Origin: an uncultured Clostridia bacterium
Lineage (GTDB): Bacteria > Bacillota > Clostridia > Christensenellales > Borkfalkiaceae
Assembly: GCA_944330115.1 (NCBI GenBank)
Contig: CALVIN010000001.1
Coordinates: 62,001 to 126,000 of the forward strand
Length of the DNA stretch: 64,000 nt
Direction: 5' to 3'
Shown: positions 28,564 to 38,159 of the stretch, in pieces
Numbering within the stretch: the stretch's first letter is position 1
Layout: every line of letters begins with the position of its first letter
The notes under the pieces: model-generated
The model's database searches: none
The model's input: only the letters and a program-made list of their open reading frames with translations
Told to the model about the DNA's origin: nothing
Program-made: the position numbers and the translations under genes

Positions 28564-29875
28564 CGACAACGCAAAAGGCGGCCTTTCAGGCGGCGCAATA
28601 AACATCAACGACCTTCCGCCCGAATTCCTTTCGCGCATGCGCGGCTGCCTGCAGGAGGAGTACGGCGCCTTTTTGCTCTCGTACGGCCTCCCCGCCGCGC
28701 GCGGCATACGCGTAAACACGCTCAAAATTTCGGTGGAGGAGTTCAAAAAGATATCGCCCTTCGCCTTAGAGCCCGTGCCGTGGTGCGACTGCGGCTTTTA
28801 TATCACCGATGAAAAGCCGGGCAAATACATAGAGCACGCCGCGGGCCTGTATTACGTTCAGGAGCCCTCGGCAATGTGCGCCGCGCCCCTTCTCAAAGAT
28901 ATTCGCGGCAAGGCCGTGCTCGACCTCTGCTCCGCCCCGGGCGGCAAGGGCACGCAGCTCGCCGCGCAGATGGGCTATGACGGCGTGATATTTTTGAACG
29001 AAATAAACTTCTCGCGCGGCAAGATACTCTCGCAAAACGTCGAGCGCATGGGCATCACCAATGCGGTGGTCACCGTCGCCCCGCCCGTAAAACTTGCCGC
29101 CGCCTATCCCGCCTGCTTCGACGCCGTCCTCGTCGATGCGCCCTGCTCGGGCGAGGGAATGTTCAAAAAGGAGGAGGCGGCCATCTCCGAGTGGAGCGAA
29201 CACAACGTCGCCATGTGCGCCGCGCGGCAGGCAAAGATACTTGCCGACGCCGATACGCTGTTAAAGGCGGGCGGCAGCCTCGTGTATTCCACCTGCACCT
29301 TCTCAGAGGAGGAGGACGAGCGCCAGGTAGAGCGCTTTTTAAGGGAGTACCCCAACTATTCGCTCGTATCCATGCACAAACTGTATCCTCACCGCGTGCG
29401 CGGAGAGGGGCACTTCGCCGCCCTGTTAAAAAAGAACGAGGGCGAAATCGGCTCGTTCAGCCAGGCGCGCCCCGCCCATTGCCGCAGCGAGCAGGCCTAT
29501 CTCGAATTCGAGCGGCAGTTTTTGAATATAAGGCTGGGCAACATCTGCACGGTGGGAGATACTCTCTATTCCATGCCATCGGGCGTGCCGCAGATAACCG
29601 TTCAGTCGCTGCGCGCGGGCATCAAGCTGGGCGACGTGACCTCCAACAGGTTCGTGCCGTCGCACTCCCTCGCCATGTGCCTGCAGCCGGGCGACGCCGA
29701 CTTCGCCGAGCTGAGCGAAGAGGACGCAAAGGCATACCTTTCGGGCCTTACTTTCCGCTGCGAGGGCAGCGGTTGGAGGGTGGCCGCCTACAAGGGGCAC
29801 CCGCTCGGCTGGATAAAGGTTAGCGGCGGCGTGGCAAAAAACCACTACCCCAAGGGTCTGAGAATGACGTTTTAA
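28556..29875 (+). CDS. 16S rRNA C5-cytosine methyltransferase, RsmF-like
   Basis: The 439-residue product is a NOL1/NOP2/Sun-family SAM enzyme: motif I DLCSAPGGKGTQLA, catalytic motif IV DAPCSGEGMF with the conserved PC dipeptide, and the second cysteine in LVYSTCTFSEEED. The C-terminal domain with LGWIKVSGGVAKNHYPKGLR is typical of the RsmF group. The ATG at 28556 has GAGGAG 7 nt upstream, inside the exonuclease gene. A target base is not predictable. A 28-nt perfect palindrome follows. Confidence 0.9.
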   Translation: MNDDNAKGGLSGGAININDLPPEFLSRMRGCLQEEYGAFLLSYGLPAARGIRVNTLKISVEEFKKISPFALEPVPWCDCGFYITDEKPGKYIEHAAGLYYVQEPSAMCAAPLLKDIRGKAVLDLCSAPGGKGTQLAAQMGYDGVIFLNEINFSRGKILSQNVERMGITNAVVTVAPPVKLAAAYPACFDAVLVDAPCSGEGMFKKEEAAISEWSEHNVAMCAARQAKILADADTLLKAGGSLVYSTCTFSEEEDERQVERFLREYPNYSLVSMHKLYPHRVRGEGHFAALLKKNEGEIGSFSQARPAHCRSEQAYLEFERQFLNIRLGNICTVGDTLYSMPSGVPQITVQSLRAGIKLGDVTSNRFVPSHSLAMCLQPGDADFAELSEEDAKAYLSGLTFRCEGSGWRVAAYKGHPLGWIKVSGGVAKNHYPKGLRMTF

Positions 29876-29899
29876 CAGATATTTTATAAGATAATTAAG

Positions 29900-29927
29900 G
29901 AGCGGGCGCACGATCGTGCGCCCGCTC
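29900..29927. terminator. Perfect 28-nt palindrome between convergent genes
   Basis: GAGCGGGCGCAC mirrors itself around GATC. It probably ends both the methyltransferase (+) and the ABC gene (-), although T runs are short. Confidence 0.5.
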
Positions 29928-29962
29928 TCATGTCATGTAAATTTGTTTGCGGCAATATTTTT

Positions 29963-32929
29963 TTACAGCGCCCTTATGCTCTCAACCGGTCTGCGCTTTG
30001 CAATGGCGTATACGGGCAGGAAGGTAGAGATGAACGACGTCACGACGGCTATCGCCAGCATTACCAGCCACGAAAGCGGTCCGAACACGAATATCGTCAC
30101 GCCTATGTCGTAGGCGACCACGTTGTTCAGCAGTATGCAGCCCGCAAAACTTGCTATCATCGCCAGCGCATAGCATATCAGCGTTATTATCGCCGATTCC
30201 GAGAAGAATATCTTGAACACGTCCGAGCTCTTCGCGCCCACAGCGCGCAATATGCCTATCTCCTTCTTTTTGCAGGATATCGAAACGGAGATAAAGTTGA
30301 ACAGCAGCAGCATAGAGAATACCGCCATAACTACGCCTATCCACAGGAATACGCTGCTCAGCACGTCTATCACGCCGTTTACCGAGTTCAGGTCTGAACT
30401 TATCCCGGTGTTAAGAAGATAATATGTGTCGTCACCGCCGCGCACATTTTCGCCCTCGAGCAGCGCATGCAGGGCGGAGTTCTCCGGCATGGGCAGATAT
30501 ATTGCAGAATATATCGCGTCCGCGGGGAAGGTGTAGTTTGTTTTTGTAACATATGTGACAGTGCCGCCGTTTTCGTCCGCCAAGACACACAGTTTGTCGT
30601 AGTCGGCAGGGGAGAAGTAGAATATATAGTTATATTCATCGGCTCCGTAGTAGTATGCGGCTATCTCATAGTCGCCCGCCTTCTGCATGGTGCCGTCGAA
30701 CCAGAATGACGCGTCATACCACCCGTCGAGCGCATACTCATTTAAAAAGTCATTCAAAATGACTATGGCCTCTTCTATCTGTTCGTCGGTGGCAGCCGTC
30801 TGCCCTATATCTTCATAGTAATATTGGCCGTACGCCGCCGTGTAAAAGGCGTTCGATATCTTATTATACAGCTCATCTGTCTGCGCGGTGTCGTCCGCGT
30901 TTGCATACATATTTCTGAACAGCTCGTCGAGCTTGTATTCAATGGCGCGCAGCGGCAGCATTATCTCGCCGTCTTTAAGCACGCCGTCCGTCCTTCCGTC
31001 CAGGAACGATACGTTCTGCGGCCCCGGGCCGCCAGCGGGATATTTGTATATCTCGTTCGCGCTGAGGTCATACTTTGTCTGCTCGTTTTCAGAACAAACG
31101 AGCGGCATGCTCAGGTCGGTGGTGTCGTAGCCCGGGCCGCTGTAGTCGGTGTCTTTGAATTGCGCCTTGTGCGCCTTATAAAAGCCGTCGGAAACGAGCA
31201 TCACTCTGTAACTGCCGTCATTCAGCTCGGATGAGATCTGCTGCCTCAGTTGAATTATCTCTTCGGCGGTGACTGCCTCTCCGTTGTCAAGGAGGGGATC
31301 GTATTTATCCGGCAAGTCGTTTTCATATACGCCCGCAACAGTCAGTTCGGCGTCGCCCACTATCAGCGTCTTGCCCACTATGTCGTCGTAACTCTCCACA
31401 ATAACTTCCTCGCCCTCGGGCGTGGTGAGCCCGCCTTCTTTTATGGCGTTGAAGATATACGAAGATATAATAACGTCGTCGTCCCCGAGCTCTGTTGAGC
31501 CTGCGAGTATGTCGTCCGCCCAGGCGTCCCTGTCGAATGTGGCAAACTCCGATACATCTGCCCGGTAATACTCGCCCGATGTGGGGCCTACATTCATTAT
31601 AGTGTAGCTTCTGGTCCCGCCCGCATAGTTGAATGCGCCCAGCGCCTTGCCGCCGTAATCTTGCCTCATTTCATTGAGGTCGTCCTCTGTAAAGTTGGCG
31701 GAATTTGAGCTGTCGTAGCTGTATAGTTGCCCGCCGCTGTTGTATGATTCGTATGTATAGCTATAATTTTTGCGCAGGCGGAGGGAGGTAATGTCCGATG
31801 CGGCATAGGTGCGGTAGGCCGTTTCCACGGGGTCGTAAAATGTCAGCGTAGAAACGAGGCCGAACATGGTAAAGGCTATGAAAGAGAGCAGAATGGTAAA
31901 GAACAGCCTGAACGGCTTTACTTTAAGGCTGCTCGCGCCCATCTTCACGGCGTGCCTCATCGGCATGTGCGAGCGGATAAACTTGCTCTCTTCGGGCGCA
32001 TATTGCTTTCTCTCTATGTCGTCCTCCGTCGTCGCGCGGAATATCTCCATAGCGCCGCTGTCGTCTATCTTCGCAACCCTTTTAAAGTCGTCTACCTGCC
32101 GCTCCCCGCATGAAATTATCAGGTCGCCATTGGATGACTTTATAAATTCGTTTATCTTGTTCAGGTCGCCCTGCGTAAGCTGCGCGCCGCTCCTTACAGT
32201 TATGGTGTCGCCGCCTATAAATGTAAGGTTGTCGCTCGCGGCGGTGCCGCTCACCTTGGTCTTGGTTACGTCCGAAATCACCTTGCCGTCTTTCAGCTCG
32301 ATTATCCTGTCGCCGTATTGCTCGGCCAACTCTCTGTCGTGCGATACCACTATCACGAGCTTGTCGCGCGAGAGCTTTTTAATGGTGTCGAATACCTGCC
32401 TGCCCGTCGCCGAGTCGAGCGCGCCCGTCGGTTCGTCGGCCATGATTATCTCGGGGTTTTTCACAAGGGCACGCGCTATCGCCACGCGCTGTTTTTGCCC
32501 GCCCGAAAGCGTGTTTGGCTTGCGCTTGCCGAGGGAGGCGAGGTCTACCTGCTCCAGAATTTCCTGCACGCGCGCCCTGTCTTTGCTCTTGCCCTGCAGT
32601 TCGAGCGCGATTGCTATGTTCTCCTCAACAGTAAACTCGTTTAAAATGTTGTATTCCTGAAATACAAACCCCACAAACGTGTTGCGGTAGCTGTCGAAGT
32701 CTGAAGGGGAGAAGTCCCTTGAGCTCCTGCCCTTTATTATAATTTCGCCCGAGTCCGGCGCGTCCAGGCCGCCGCAGATGTTCAAAAGCGTGCTCTTGCC
32801 GCTGCCCGACTTGCCGAGGATGAACACCATGCCGCTCTCTTCAAATGAAAGCGACACGCCGTCGAGCGCGCGCACCGTCGCGCCGCCCTTGGTTTTGTAG
32901 ACCTTGACCAGGTCCTTTACTTCAAGCAT
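29963..32929 (-). CDS. MacB/FtsX-type ABC transporter, ATPase and permease in one chain
   Basis: The 988-residue product starts with an ABC ATPase (Walker A 39-47, LSGGQ 141-145, DEPT 165-168, the LolD/MacB subtype with PTGALD). A first membrane helix near 345 (PFRLFFTILLSFIAFTMFGLV) is followed by a large outside domain of about 480 residues rich in Tyr and Asp, then three FtsX-type helices at the C terminus and the GILRAVGAKSSDVF motif. Such proteins often export peptides or act as mechanotransmitters; no partner protein is seen apart from the large lipoprotein upstream. AAGGAG is 6 nt before the ATG. It has its own strong promoter. Confidence 0.85.
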   Translation of the reverse strand: MLEVKDLVKVYKTKGGATVRALDGVSLSFEESGMVFILGKSGSGKSTLLNICGGLDAPDSGEIIIKGRSSRDFSPSDFDSYRNTFVGFVFQEYNILNEFTVEENIAIALELQGKSKDRARVQEILEQVDLASLGKRKPNTLSGGQKQRVAIARALVKNPEIIMADEPTGALDSATGRQVFDTIKKLSRDKLVIVVSHDRELAEQYGDRIIELKDGKVISDVTKTKVSGTAASDNLTFIGGDTITVRSGAQLTQGDLNKINEFIKSSNGDLIISCGERQVDDFKRVAKIDDSGAMEIFRATTEDDIERKQYAPEESKFIRSHMPMRHAVKMGASSLKVKPFRLFFTILLSFIAFTMFGLVSTLTFYDPVETAYRTYAASDITSLRLRKNYSYTYESYNSGGQLYSYDSSNSANFTEDDLNEMRQDYGGKALGAFNYAGGTRSYTIMNVGPTSGEYYRADVSEFATFDRDAWADDILAGSTELGDDDVIISSYIFNAIKEGGLTTPEGEEVIVESYDDIVGKTLIVGDAELTVAGVYENDLPDKYDPLLDNGEAVTAEEIIQLRQQISSELNDGSYRVMLVSDGFYKAHKAQFKDTDYSGPGYDTTDLSMPLVCSENEQTKYDLSANEIYKYPAGGPGPQNVSFLDGRTDGVLKDGEIMLPLRAIEYKLDELFRNMYANADDTAQTDELYNKISNAFYTAAYGQYYYEDIGQTAATDEQIEEAIVILNDFLNEYALDGWYDASFWFDGTMQKAGDYEIAAYYYGADEYNYIFYFSPADYDKLCVLADENGGTVTYVTKTNYTFPADAIYSAIYLPMPENSALHALLEGENVRGGDDTYYLLNTGISSDLNSVNGVIDVLSSVFLWIGVVMAVFSMLLLFNFISVSISCKKKEIGILRAVGAKSSDVFKIFFSESAIITLICYALAMIASFAGCILLNNVVAYDIGVTIFVFGPLSWLVMLAIAVVTSFISTFLPVYAIAKRRPVESIRAL

Positions 32930-32981
32930 TTTTCCGCTCCTTATATCAATTTTTTTGACGCCTTACCTTTCGTCTACCTGC

Positions 32982-33010
32982 ATTATATACCGCGATGTGT
33001 GCCGTGTCAA
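32982..33010 (-). promoter_or_regulatory. Consensus promoter of the ABC transporter gene
   Basis: On the minus strand, TTGACA (plus 33005-33010), 17 bp, TATAAT (plus 32982-32987): exact consensus. Confidence 0.85.
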
Positions 33011-33122
33011 CGGCGGAGAGACATATAGCTGTCCCGCTTTTGTCCCGTTTTTGTTCATCGGCGCTTTTTTGCGTATATTTGCGCCTTTTTTGCCGAAAAA
33101 CGGCGTTTTTTTGCAATGAGAC

Positions 33123-33147
33123 GGGCGCGGAAAAACTTTCCGCGCCC
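33123..33147. other. Perfect 11-bp hairpin upstream of the ABC promoter
   Basis: GGGCGCGGAAA pairs with TTTCCGCGCCC around AAC. It may be a second terminator after the large lipoprotein gene. Confidence 0.4.
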
Positions 33148-33220
33148 AACTGAAAAATATATAAAAAATAATATCCGTTTTAATATTTTTAATATTTTAA
33201 TTTAATTTTTTTATAAAATA

Positions 33221-33245
33221 GCACCTCCGCGTTTTGCGGAGGTGC
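33221..33245 (-). terminator. Terminator of the large lipoprotein gene
   Basis: A perfect 10-bp stem (33221-33230 with 33236-33245) lying 22 bp after the stop codon and followed on the minus strand by a T-rich tract. Confidence 0.65.
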
Positions 33246-33267
33246 CATTTATTTTACCCGGAAGGGT

Positions 33268-36200
33268 TTATTCTTTGTTTTCGCCGTCGCTCTCTTCGCC
33301 GTTCTCTGCGTTAGCTTCGGGTTCTGCGGGAGCTTCCGCGCCGGCTTCGGGCTCCGCGGGTTCTGCCTGCTCTGCGGGAACTTCTGCGGGTGCGGCGTTT
33401 TCGGTTGCGCCCTCGGCAGCCTCGCCCTCTTCAACGGCAGACTCGGTTATGCCGAGCTTGCGGATATAGTGCTTGCGCTTGCCTGCATACACGTTCTTCA
33501 CAAAGGTCTTCTTGCGCTTTCTCTTCTTGAGCAGATCCCTTACGAATATCGAGATGAGCGTGAATATCAGCGCTACCGCAAGTATTATCGAAACTACAAG
33601 CAGCCATACGTTGGTGTCGCTCTCGGTGGTCGTATCGGTATCCTCGTCGTCATCGGTGGAGGAGGAACCTATCTCAACGGTAACATCGGTAGCCGAGTAG
33701 TCTACAAACACGTTCACGGCATTGTGCACGTTGTCGTTCACGCTGAGGTAAACGAGCGTCTCGGAGTAGTCGTCGGCTGTGTAGTCATAGCCCGTCTCGC
33801 CTTCCTCTGCGGTGTCGGCATTGAAGGGAACGTAGCCCGCGTCGTCATACAGCGAGTAGGTGTAGTACATAGCGCTGTAATTTGCGGGGCGCTGACTCTC
33901 GGAGAGGTCGCCGCTCGCCACAAACTCGTCAAACTTGCCTTCGTAGTAGTTGATGTTCTCTTCCGAGCTGTCTATCGCGCCTTCTGCAAGCAGGCCCTCG
34001 CTTCTGAACAGTTCGATGTATCTGTCGATTATCTCGCTCTCGTAAGCCGATGCAAGCGTTCCGTAGGAATCTTCGCTCGTGGTCACGTTGCTGTGGTCGA
34101 ACATCACATAGCTGCCGGGCACGCTGCCGTCGTTGTTTACGGTGTATCTGCCGCCGTTTGCGGTCACGCCGCTCGTCTCCCTCGCGCCGCTCCACAGCTC
34201 TAAGCTGTACGATACCGACTGGTCGCCGGTGTGCACGTAGAAGGTTACGGTCTGCCACTTGTCGGCAACGTAATTGCCGTTTGCGTCATAGCCGAGTTCG
34301 GATACATCGGCATTTTCGGGGCTGGCGCCGCCGAAGAGCACGCCGTTTGCGTCGTACCTTGCGTCGACGGAGGCATACAGCTGCTTTGCGCTGCCGGTAT
34401 TGTCATACCTGAGGTCTGCGCCGCCGTTCTCGCTGCCTATAACAAAGTTGGATACGGGTTCGGAGTAGGTGAGCGTAGCGTTGCCGTCGCTGTCGGTTGT
34501 GGTGATCATGTAGCGGTATTCGCCGTTCTCATACCTGAACACTCTCGTGTTCGAGCCGTCTGCCGCAACGAGGTAGTGGGGAGCCTGATCGCCCGTGCCG
34601 CTCGCCGCGTCGGATGCGCTCATATAATATATGGTATCTGGATCGAGATCCTCGAATGCCGTAGGCTGGCTCTCGCCCGCCGCGTAGTATTCAACGCTCT
34701 CGTCGTAGTACTCGCGCGAGTAGTTGTAGAGGTTGGCGAACAGGTTGCCCTCGCTGTCCTCATACAGACCGTCGTTGCGGATATAGTAAACTATATGGTC
34801 GCGCGCGTCATACTTGTCGTCGTTATAGTCTGGCTCGCTGTCGAGTACGTTGCCGAGGCTGTCGTACCAGAAGCTGTAGCCGGGAAGGTTGAAGGTGGAA
34901 ACGGATGTGCGGTCGCCGTTTTCGGTGAGGTATACATATGCCACCGCGCCGGCGCTCGCCTTTACCTTAACGCTTATCGCCTGATAGCTTGCCGAAGATA
35001 CGGTGGTTGCCGAGCTTGCCAGGAAGCCGTAGTTCATAGCCGCCGTGCCGCTCTCTGCAAATACCTTTACGGTGTTTACTATCAGCATGGGCTGAATTGT
35101 GTCGGAGCCGAATATCTCGCTCCAAACCTGAGCCGCCCTCTCGGCAGCCGTTATGCTCGAAAGGCTGAGGCCCTTGCTGTCGAGCAGCTCCTGCAGCCAT
35201 ACATAGGTGGAGGAGTTCTCCTGCGCCGCCTGAATGTAGGAGTAGAAGTAGTCCTGATTTACAAGGCCGGCGTTCTCGTTGTTGTTGCGCTTGTCGTAGC
35301 CGCTTGCGTCTATCTCCTCTTTATAGGCGACGGAAGCGCTCGCGCCGTATGCGCCGTTGTAGGAGGAGGGACGGGAGATGTTGTTCTCAATGTTGTTGTT
35401 CAGGGCGCCGTAAACGTTGTCCATGTAGCTGTTTTCGCGGTTATCGGTGCTCGAGAACGAGAAGCTTGCGGCGTAGGTGCCGGTGGAGGCGAGGTCGAAT
35501 ACCTCTTCTTCCACGCTGAACGTCTGAATGTTGGTCACGGCCGCCCAGCCCGACTTGTATGCCGCCGAGGTGGTGCCGTTTATCGTGGTGTTGCCGAAGC
35601 TGAAGTCTATCTTGAATGTCTTGCTCTCTTCGAGGGGGTTCTCCACAAAGAAGAAGCACTGCAGCCAGCCGTCGTAGATGTCCTCCTCGTCGCCCACGTC
35701 AAAGGTGATGTCGGTCGTGTCTACGGTGAGGGTGGAAGTTATCGTGTCGTCGTCGGCGTCGTAGATCTTCACCGTGGCGGCGGTGTAGCCGCTCATGTCG
35801 GAGGTCTTTATCCACATCGAAACTATCTTGTGTTCGCCGGCCTCAAGGGTGAAGCTGTCGCCGCTGCCCGATATCTGCGAGGTATATGCCGCGCCGCGCG
35901 CCGAAAGGAGCACGAGCGCCGTGGTGTCGGAATCGGCACCGGGGAGGTTTTCGGCATTGCCGAGCGCATTCTGCACGAGCGAGGCATACTTGCCCACCGC
36001 CGCGCTGTTTGCCGAGAGCTGCTGCGAAAGTCCGCCCAGGGTGAACGCGCCTATAAAGTCGTCGGAAGTGTTTATATCCAGGCCGTGGTTCATGTGAACG
36101 CTGCCCTTATCCGCCGCACTCACGTTTATGAGCGAGGGGTCGGAGGAGGAGGTGACGTAGTTGTCGGCGTCCTTGGTGAGCGATGCCGAAACGGTGCCGC

Positions 36201-37497
36201 TCGCAAGCGCGCTGTCCGTCCTCTCTTCGCGGCAGGCAAGGTCTATAAGGAAGTTCCTGCCGTAGCCGTCGGCGAAGTCGGCCCTGTTTTTAAAGCTGTC
36301 GTAGCTGAATACCTTTTCGTCGTCGCTGTCGGTTATCGTGCAAACGGTGTCGCTGTCGTCGTGCGCGGCTGCGTCAACAAGGTATCCCTCGTCCATGGCG
36401 GCTGCATAGTTTTCGCTCTTGTCCATGTCGGAGTAGAGCGTGCAGGTGATGTCGTCGAAGAAGGCGTAGCCCTCGAGCACTCTCGAGTAGTCGCCGCTGT
36501 CGTCCGCTCTGCCCAGGCCCACTTCAACCGAAATGGTGCTCGTGGCAAAGTCGCAGCCCTGAACGAATATGGTGTACTGCACCCAGCCGTTGTTTTCGGT
36601 AACGCCGGCCGTGTTGATGGAGTCGATATAGAATGCGTCGACGGAGGTGGAGCCTACCGTCTGAGTTACCGATATGAATGCACCAAGCCCCTCGGTGGGC
36701 ACCTCGCCGTTTCTGTTATAAACAAGGTTTGAGGTCTTCACCCAAACGCTTATCTCTGCCGCGGTGTTGGGCTCAAGCGTTATCGTGCTCGAAGAGCTGT
36801 AAGTCTGCGCGGTGCCGTAGCGGTAGTCGAGGTTCCTGTAGTTGTGCACCATCAGCACGTGGCTTTCATAGGGTTCTTCAAGGTCCTCGTCTGTGTAGTA
36901 GTTGCCGTCGTCGTCGGTATACAGCGTTACGGTCTCGCCGTTCTCGTCGACGTACGACGCCGTGTTGCCCGCGCCGTCGGTTATCACGTTGTGGGTGAGG
37001 GGATTGTCTATGAGCGCCTTGTCCTCGTCGGTCGCGTCGTCGTCGAGCGCCGCGCGGGGATTTGCATAGGGTATGTCGCGCTCCCTCATCCCGTTGTAGT
37101 CTACATAGAGGTCTTCATAGTCGTCGTCATCGGAGTCGAGTGCGGCGTTGGCCTCCAGCCTGTCGGCAAGGTCGTCGGCGGAAATTTTTGCCCAGCCGCT
37201 TGCGCTCGTGTCGATGATGCCGTTCATCGAGTAGTTCGTGTTGCCCGATGCAGAAACTGACCAGTTGTTTGGCGTATATATAATATGAGTTTTATCGTCG
37301 CTGTCGCTGAAGAACTCAAAATTGCCGTTTAAAATGGTCTGAGTATCCGTGGGGGAGGTAGTGGTCTCCTTCTCGTCATCGTCGTCCTCAACGGTGCACG
37401 CCGCGGCAAGGCCGAGCGAAACCGCCATAACGCCCGATAACAGAGCTATAGAGAGTTTCCTCATTCCGGATCTTAAGTGATATTTCTTTTTATACAT
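33268..37497 (-). CDS. 1409-residue lipoprotein with CBM-like domains and C-terminal membrane anchor
   Basis: I do not recognise a named family. A basic N terminus and hydrophobic stretch end in a lipobox LAAAC (Cys34). A region with an NGNFE start (57-61), a WVKTS strand (252-256) and a GYAFFDDI end (343-350) resembles a CenC/CBM4_9 jelly roll. A similar WIKTS occurs at 562-566 and a third VKVKAS further on, so three related domains are likely. The outside part is rich in Asp, Ser, Tyr and Thr. Near 1297-1317 there is a membrane helix, then KKRKRKK and a Pro/Ala/Glu-rich tail of about 60 residues. A lipid anchor at one end and a helix at the other is unusual. AGGTG lies about 5 nt before the ATG. 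Confidence 0.8.
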   Translation of the reverse strand: MYKKKYHLRSGMRKLSIALLSGVMAVSLGLAAACTVEDDDDEKETTTSPTDTQTILNGNFEFFSDSDDKTHIIYTPNNWSVSASGNTNYSMNGIIDTSASGWAKISADDLADRLEANAALDSDDDDYEDLYVDYNGMRERDIPYANPRAALDDDATDEDKALIDNPLTHNVITDGAGNTASYVDENGETVTLYTDDDGNYYTDEDLEEPYESHVLMVHNYRNLDYRYGTAQTYSSSSTITLEPNTAAEISVWVKTSNLVYNRNGEVPTEGLGAFISVTQTVGSTSVDAFYIDSINTAGVTENNGWVQYTIFVQGCDFATSTISVEVGLGRADDSGDYSRVLEGYAFFDDITCTLYSDMDKSENYAAAMDEGYLVDAAAHDDSDTVCTITDSDDEKVFSYDSFKNRADFADGYGRNFLIDLACREERTDSALASGTVSASLTKDADNYVTSSSDPSLINVSAADKGSVHMNHGLDINTSDDFIGAFTLGGLSQQLSANSAAVGKYASLVQNALGNAENLPGADSDTTALVLLSARGAAYTSQISGSGDSFTLEAGEHKIVSMWIKTSDMSGYTAATVKIYDADDDTITSTLTVDTTDITFDVGDEEDIYDGWLQCFFFVENPLEESKTFKIDFSFGNTTINGTTSAAYKSGWAAVTNIQTFSVEEEVFDLASTGTYAASFSFSSTDNRENSYMDNVYGALNNNIENNISRPSSYNGAYGASASVAYKEEIDASGYDKRNNNENAGLVNQDYFYSYIQAAQENSSTYVWLQELLDSKGLSLSSITAAERAAQVWSEIFGSDTIQPMLIVNTVKVFAESGTAAMNYGFLASSATTVSSASYQAISVKVKASAGAVAYVYLTENGDRTSVSTFNLPGYSFWYDSLGNVLDSEPDYNDDKYDARDHIVYYIRNDGLYEDSEGNLFANLYNYSREYYDESVEYYAAGESQPTAFEDLDPDTIYYMSASDAASGTGDQAPHYLVAADGSNTRVFRYENGEYRYMITTTDSDGNATLTYSEPVSNFVIGSENGGADLRYDNTGSAKQLYASVDARYDANGVLFGGASPENADVSELGYDANGNYVADKWQTVTFYVHTGDQSVSYSLELWSGARETSGVTANGGRYTVNNDGSVPGSYVMFDHSNVTTSEDSYGTLASAYESEIIDRYIELFRSEGLLAEGAIDSSEENINYYEGKFDEFVASGDLSESQRPANYSAMYYTYSLYDDAGYVPFNADTAEEGETGYDYTADDYSETLVYLSVNDNVHNAVNVFVDYSATDVTVEIGSSSTDDDEDTDTTTESDTNVWLLVVSIILAVALIFTLISIFVRDLLKKRKRKKTFVKNVYAGKRKHYIRKLGITESAVEEGEAAEGATENAAPAEVPAEQAEPAEPEAGAEAPAEPEANAENGEESDGENKE

Positions 37498-37678
37498 ATA
37501 ACACCTGCAATTATTTATAGTAAAGCAAAAACTTTAAAAACCGTACTATGATATTTTAATATAAAAGGTGATTATAAGCAAGCAATTTTCCGACGGTTTA
37601 AATGAAAAAACAGTTAAATTTATTTAAATTGCGCAAACTTTATTGCAGAGAGCGCCCCTTCGGGCGCGCGGAGGTAAC

Positions 37679-38044
37679 ATGGGCGGTTTAAATGCAAGGG
37701 TAAAGGCCATGCTGTCGGGCGCGGCGGTGGGCATAGCCAACGGACTGTTCGGCGGAGGCGGCGGAATGATAGCTGTGCCGCTGCTTTCGGGCGCCATGAA
37801 TTTTCAGGAAAAGGCCGCCCACGCCACGGCGATACTCATAATCGCCCCCGTAAGTTTTGCGGGCGCGATAGCCTATATAATATCGGGCTATGCCGCGCTC
37901 AACGTAATAATACCCGCAGCCGTCGGCATGACGGCGGGCGGAGCTTTGGGCGCGCTGCTGTTGAACAAACTGCCGCTCTCGGCGGTAAAAATAATCTTCG
38001 TAGCCGTAATGTTCGCCGCAGGCATAAGAATGATCTTGCCGTAA
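37679..38044 (+). CDS. Half-size TauE/SafE (TSUP) membrane protein, first of a pair
   Basis: TSUP proteins normally have about 250 residues and two repeats of four helices. This product has 121 residues and one repeat: the Gly-rich GLFGGGGGMIAVPLL signature near residues 21-35, then three or four helices. GGAGG at 37670-37674 is 4 nt before the ATG. The second half is encoded separately at 38160. The two probably form a heterodimer; that is inference. Proposed roles for the family are export of sulfite, sulfonates or other small anions. Confidence 0.8.
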   Translation: MGGLNARVKAMLSGAAVGIANGLFGGGGGMIAVPLLSGAMNFQEKAAHATAILIIAPVSFAGAIAYIISGYAALNVIIPAAVGMTAGGALGALLLNKLPLSAVKIIFVAVMFAAGIRMILP

Positions 38045-38054
38045 CGCCGCTTTC

Positions 38055-38121
38055 TCATCTCCCCTTCAGGGGAGGTGGCGCAGTTGCGCCAAAGCCGCAA
38101 CTGTGGTGGAAGGGTTAAAAT
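38055..38121. repeat. Palindromic repeat element, copy R3
   Basis: CTCCCCTTCAGGGGAGGTG (38059-38077), then a GTTGCG/CGCAAC hairpin and GGTGGAAGGGTT. It lies in the 115-bp gap between the two TSUP halves. Confidence 0.75.
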
Positions 38122-38159
38122 GCCGCAAATCGTTCAATACCGGCTGCAAAGGGGGATAT

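Larger units (their letters stand above)
32930..33267. other. Stretch of 338 bp between the lipoprotein and ABC genes
   Basis: It holds a consensus promoter for the ABC gene (32982-33010), a perfect 11-bp hairpin (33123-33147), an AT-rich tract and the terminator of the large lipoprotein gene (33221-33245). No gene is evident. Confidence 0.65.

Noticed and set aside
34231-36732. An open frame of 833 codons on the plus strand opposite the giant lipoprotein gene
   Set aside because: It has no recognisable domain or signal, and it is the antisense reading of a gene with strong codon bias. The minus-strand protein has a lipobox and membrane anchor and is clearly the real one.
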